NCBI GenBank assembly: GCA_002414385.1
Contig: DHZH01000002.1
Location: 124,001-188,000 of the forward strand
Length of the DNA stretch: 64,000 nt
From: Gammaproteobacteria bacterium UBA5109
GTDB lineage: Bacteria; Pseudomonadota; Gammaproteobacteria; Pseudomonadales; Pseudohongiellaceae
Reading direction: 5' to 3'
Numbering within the stretch: the stretch's first letter is position 1; each line of letters opens with the position of its first letter. The notes under the pieces were generated by a model, which saw nothing but the letters and a program-made list of their open reading frames with translations, ran no database searches and was not told where the DNA came from. Made by a program: the position numbers and the translations under genes. This document shows positions 61,149-64,000 of the stretch, piece by piece.

Positions 61149-63266
61149 ATCACTACTGAAAGCATCGACACCCTGGCTAATGACCTGGCCGAATATCTGG
61201 AACCGGCCCAGGTCAATATCGTGCGTCGTGCCTACTTTTATGCTGAGCAGGCCCACGATGGCCAGCAACGTATCTCCGGTGGTCCCTATGTCGCGCACCC
61301 TCTGGCCGTCGCCGGCATTCTGCGCGAAATGCACATGGACCATCAGAGCGTGGCAGCGGCCATGCTGCACGATGTCATAGAAGATACCGGCATCACGCAG
61401 GATGCCATCGCCGGACAGTTCGGGCAGACCGTAGCCGATCTGGTCGAAGGTGTCAGCAAGCTGAACCGTATCGAATTCAGTACCCGCGCCGAAGCACAGG
61501 CGGAAAACTTCCAGAAAATGGCCCTGGCCATGGCCAAGGATATCCGTGTAATCCTGGTAAAACTTGCCGACCGCATGCACAACATGCGCACCCTGGGTGT
61601 ACTCAAGCCGGAGAAGCAGCGGCGTATTGCGCGTGAAACACTGGAGATCTATGCCCCCATCGCCAACCGCCTGGGCATGCATAATATCCGCCTGGAGCTT
61701 GAGCAACGCGGTTTTGAGGCACTGTATCCGATGCGTGCCCGGCGCCTGGAAGCCGCCGTCAAGAGTATCACCGGCAACCGTAAGGAAATCGTCAAGCAAC
61801 TCGAATCAGCATTGACGGCCTGTCTGCAACGCGAGAACCTGCCTGGGCGTGTGGTCGGACGGGAAAAGCATATTTACAGCATTTACAAGAAGATGCGCGA
61901 AAAACGCCGCTCTTTCCGCGAAATTACGGACGTTTTTGCCTTTCGCATCATTACCGATCAGGTTGACACCTGTTACCGCATTCTCGGTGCTGTGCACAAC
62001 CTGTATAAACCGGTTCCGGGACGCTTCAAGGACTACATTGCCATTCCCAAGGTAAACGGGTATCAGTCACTGCACACGACCCTGTTCAGCATTCATGCCA
62101 TCCCGATTGAAATTCAGATTCGTACCGAAGACATGGAAGCCATGGCCAACAACGGGATCGCTGCCCACTGGCTCTATAAATCACACAATGAAATACCCAA
62201 TCAAAGCCATATCCGGGCCCGTCAGTGGGTACAGGACCTGCTGGAGATGCAGGAACAGGCCGGTGATTCCCAGGAATTTATCGAGCATGTCAAAACCGAT
62301 CTGTTCCCGGATGAAATTTATGTCTTTACTCCCAAGGGGGCAATCCTGGAATTACCTTCCGGTTCTACCGCCGTGGATTTCGCCTATGCGGTACATACGG
62401 ATGTCGGTAATTCCTGTGTGGCCTGCCGTATAAACCGTCGCCTGGCACCCCTGAGCGAGCCACTGCAAAGTGGCCAGACCGTTGAAATCATCGCTTCCGG
62501 TACCCACCCGAATCCGGCCTGGCTGAATTTTGTCGTGACCGGTAAAGCACGCAGCAATATCCGCCACTTTCTGAAAAAACAGCGCCGCTCCGAGGCCATT
62601 ACCCTGGGACGCCGGCTGTTGAATAAAACCCTGGCTGGCTTTGGCTACAATCTGTCGAATATTCCCAAAGACAAGGTCGGCGGCCTGCTGGAAGAAACCG
62701 ATTTTGATGTGCTGGATGATTTACTGGAGGATATTGGCCTGGGTAACCGCATGGCCTATATCGTTGCCCGGCGTTTGCTGCCAGGTGATTCCGCCAGCAA
62801 ACCGGAGCCCGGTGAGGACGATGCGGCGCTGGCGATTCACGGTGCAGAAGGTATGGTGATGTCTTTTGCCAAATGCTGCCATCCGATTCCGGGAGACCCG
62901 ATTGTCGGCTATGTTTCCTCAGGCCGCGGCATGATCGTGCATGTGGAAAGCTGCAACAATATCGCTGAAATTCTCAATGATCCGAAAAAACACCTGTCAT
63001 TACGCTGGGACCCGGGAGTAGAAGGCGAATTCCCTGTGGAGTTGCGGATTGAACTGGAACATCAGCGTGGCCTGATAGCGACCATCGCCAATGCAGTTAC
63101 TGCCTGTGAAGCCAATATTGAAAAAATCACCACCTCTGACCGCGACGCTCAATTCAGTATCGTCAACCTGACCGTCAGTGTGCGGAACCGGATTCATCTG
63201 GCGCGCGTCATGAAACGTGTCAGGGTAATCAAGCCAGTAAGCAAGGTTAGCCGTATCAAGAACTGA
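61149..63266 (+). CDS. spoT: Bifunctional (p)ppGpp synthetase/hydrolase SpoT
   Basis: SpoT makes and degrades the stringent-response alarmone (p)ppGpp. Domains in order: HD hydrolase (AAAMLHDVIEDTGI, about 70-83 of the longer form), RelA/SpoT synthetase, TGS (DEIYVFTPKG) and C-terminal ACT. With the ATC at 61149 as start the protein has 705 residues, close to the about 700 of relatives, and begins with ESIDTLANDLAEYLEPAQVN-like sequence, which is typical of SpoT N-termini. Starting at the GTG at 61221 (681 residues) would cut this conserved helix. It overlaps the convergent EAL gene by 11 bp. Confidence 0.93.
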   Translation: MTTESIDTLANDLAEYLEPAQVNIVRRAYFYAEQAHDGQQRISGGPYVAHPLAVAGILREMHMDHQSVAAAMLHDVIEDTGITQDAIAGQFGQTVADLVEGVSKLNRIEFSTRAEAQAENFQKMALAMAKDIRVILVKLADRMHNMRTLGVLKPEKQRRIARETLEIYAPIANRLGMHNIRLELEQRGFEALYPMRARRLEAAVKSITGNRKEIVKQLESALTACLQRENLPGRVVGREKHIYSIYKKMREKRRSFREITDVFAFRIITDQVDTCYRILGAVHNLYKPVPGRFKDYIAIPKVNGYQSLHTTLFSIHAIPIEIQIRTEDMEAMANNGIAAHWLYKSHNEIPNQSHIRARQWVQDLLEMQEQAGDSQEFIEHVKTDLFPDEIYVFTPKGAILELPSGSTAVDFAYAVHTDVGNSCVACRINRRLAPLSEPLQSGQTVEIIASGTHPNPAWLNFVVTGKARSNIRHFLKKQRRSEAITLGRRLLNKTLAGFGYNLSNIPKDKVGGLLEETDFDVLDDLLEDIGLGNRMAYIVARRLLPGDSASKPEPGEDDAALAIHGAEGMVMSFAKCCHPIPGDPIVGYVSSGRGMIVHVESCNNIAEILNDPKKHLSLRWDPGVEGEFPVELRIELEHQRGLIATIANAVTACEANIEKITTSDRDAQFSIVNLTVSVRNRIHLARVMKRVRVIKPVSKVSRIKN

Positions 63267-64000
63267 GGCGCTGTTCTTTTTCCTGCTCATCCAGCATGGC
63301 CTGGGTCGAGGCGATAAAACTTTTTGCCTCATCTGCCGGCACCCCCTGACTGAAAACAAAGCCCTGGACTATCGGGCATTGCAGTTGATGTAGATAACGC
63401 AGCTGGTAATCCTGCTCAACCCCTTCGGCTACCATTTCCAGTTTCAGGCCCCTGGCCATGTGCGCAATTGCCTCAATGATAAAGCGGTCAGTTGATTCCT
63501 CCATATCCTGAATAAAACTGCGATCAATTTTAAGTCGATTTATCGGTAGCTTTTGCAGCAGACTCAGGGATGAATAGCCCGTACCGAAATCATCAATGGC
63601 AATATTTACACCGACATCGTGTAGCTGTTTTATTTTTGCCAGACTGTTTTCAATATTGCGCATCAGTACCCCTTCAGTCACTTCAATTTCCAGCTGACTG
63701 GCGTCCACAGAATGCTTTTTCAGGGAATCGATAATTTTGTCGGCAAAATTGTTTTGTTCGATCTCTTTACCGGAAAAATTAATGGCAAAGCGCTCGACCC
63801 TGAGGCCGTCTTTTTTCCAGTCAGCTATAACGCTCAACACCTCTTCCAGCACCCAGTCTCCAAGTTCACAGATTAGTCCGCTTTCTTCGGCTACGGTAAT
63901 AAAGTTGGATGGTGACAACAGGCCCTGCTGCGGATGATTCCAGCGTAACAATGCTTCCACACCAACAATCTGGCCGTCTTCCAGTCTGATTTGCGGCTGA
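63256..64000 (-). CDS. EAL-domain cyclic-di-GMP phosphodiesterase (5' part missing)
   Basis: The visible 247 codons are the EAL domain at the C-terminus of a larger protein; the frame runs on past the right edge. Catalytic motifs are complete: VEALLRW (EAL), INFSGKE, EVTEG (ExTE), AIDDFGTGYSS (DDFGTGYSS), LKIDRSF and AEGVE with QGFVFSQ. An active c-di-GMP hydrolase is expected. Upstream sensor or GGDEF domains are outside the window. Confidence 0.93.
   Translation of the reverse strand, partial: QPQIRLEDGQIVGVEALLRWNHPQQGLLSPSNFITVAEESGLICELGDWVLEEVLSVIADWKKDGLRVERFAINFSGKEIEQNNFADKIIDSLKKHSVDASQLEIEVTEGVLMRNIENSLAKIKQLHDVGVNIAIDDFGTGYSSLSLLQKLPINRLKIDRSFIQDMEESTDRFIIEAIAHMARGLKLEMVAEGVEQDYQLRYLHQLQCPIVQGFVFSQGVPADEAKSFIASTQAMLDEQEKEQRLSS

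Noticed and set aside
60813..61799. Long open frame of 328 codons on the minus strand opposite rpoZ and spoT
   Set aside because: It lies wholly antisense to two certain genes and its translation has no recognisable domain; codon bias of the real genes explains the open antisense frame.

Overview
The window looks like chromosome of a gammaproteobacterium close to the Pseudomonadales/Cellvibrionales group. Both ends carry core gene orders typical of that group: ftsY-ftsE, rsmD, coaD, a YfhL-type ferredoxin and mutM at the left; ubiX, rpmG, rpmB, radC, coaBC, algC, argB, slmA, pyrE, rph, yicC, gmk, rpoZ and spoT at the right. The species cannot be named from the sequence. No rRNA, tRNA, CRISPR array, transposase or phage gene was seen. 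The first gene (ftsE) and the last (an EAL-domain gene) are cut by the window ends.

Layout. 1-6.5 kb is housekeeping, broken by a structured inverted-repeat element (3046-3317) and a compound REP/inverted-repeat block (5401-5684). 6.6-8.6 kb holds a lone hydantoinase/oxoprolinase A-type gene. 8.7-15.1 kb is a four-gene envelope operon: a serine-rich lipoprotein, a second lipoprotein, a membrane-anchored TPR protein and a PEGA-repeat/SUMF1 protein. 15.1-18.1 kb is AT-rich and carries small unknown genes separated by related attC-like sites, with no integrase, so it reads as an integrase-less integron cassette cluster. 18.1-32.4 kb is a one-directional run of small single-domain genes (five GNAT acetyltransferases, two GFA proteins, cupin, DinB, SugE-like, SIMPL, DUF2332, SDR, Tag and others).

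32.4-35.5 kb runs leftward: a trypsin-like protease, an FHA membrane protein, an unknown protein and an alkyltransferase-like protein. 36.9-42.2 kb is a compact leftward biosynthetic operon: an adenylation-carrier-thioesterase enzyme, an amidohydrolase and a cytochrome P450. 42.5-50.0 kb is the most interesting part. It encodes a MotA/TolQ/ExbB-type channel subunit, an actin/Hsp70-like protein, two VWA proteins whose single membrane helix begins with an ExbD/TolR-like FLDVM motif, two lipoproteins and a lipoprotein M48 protease. It reads as an ion-driven envelope machine in which VWA domains replace the usual ExbD/TolR/MotB periplasmic domain.

The three envelope loci (8.7-15.1, 32.7-35.5 and 42.5-50.0 kb) share a theme of lipoproteins, membrane-anchored periplasmic scaffolds, FHA/VWA modules and proteases, and could be parts of one system. 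That link is inference from content and proximity only. The right end returns to housekeeping. There, dut is absent from its usual place between coaBC and algC, and spoT appears to lack a standard start codon.
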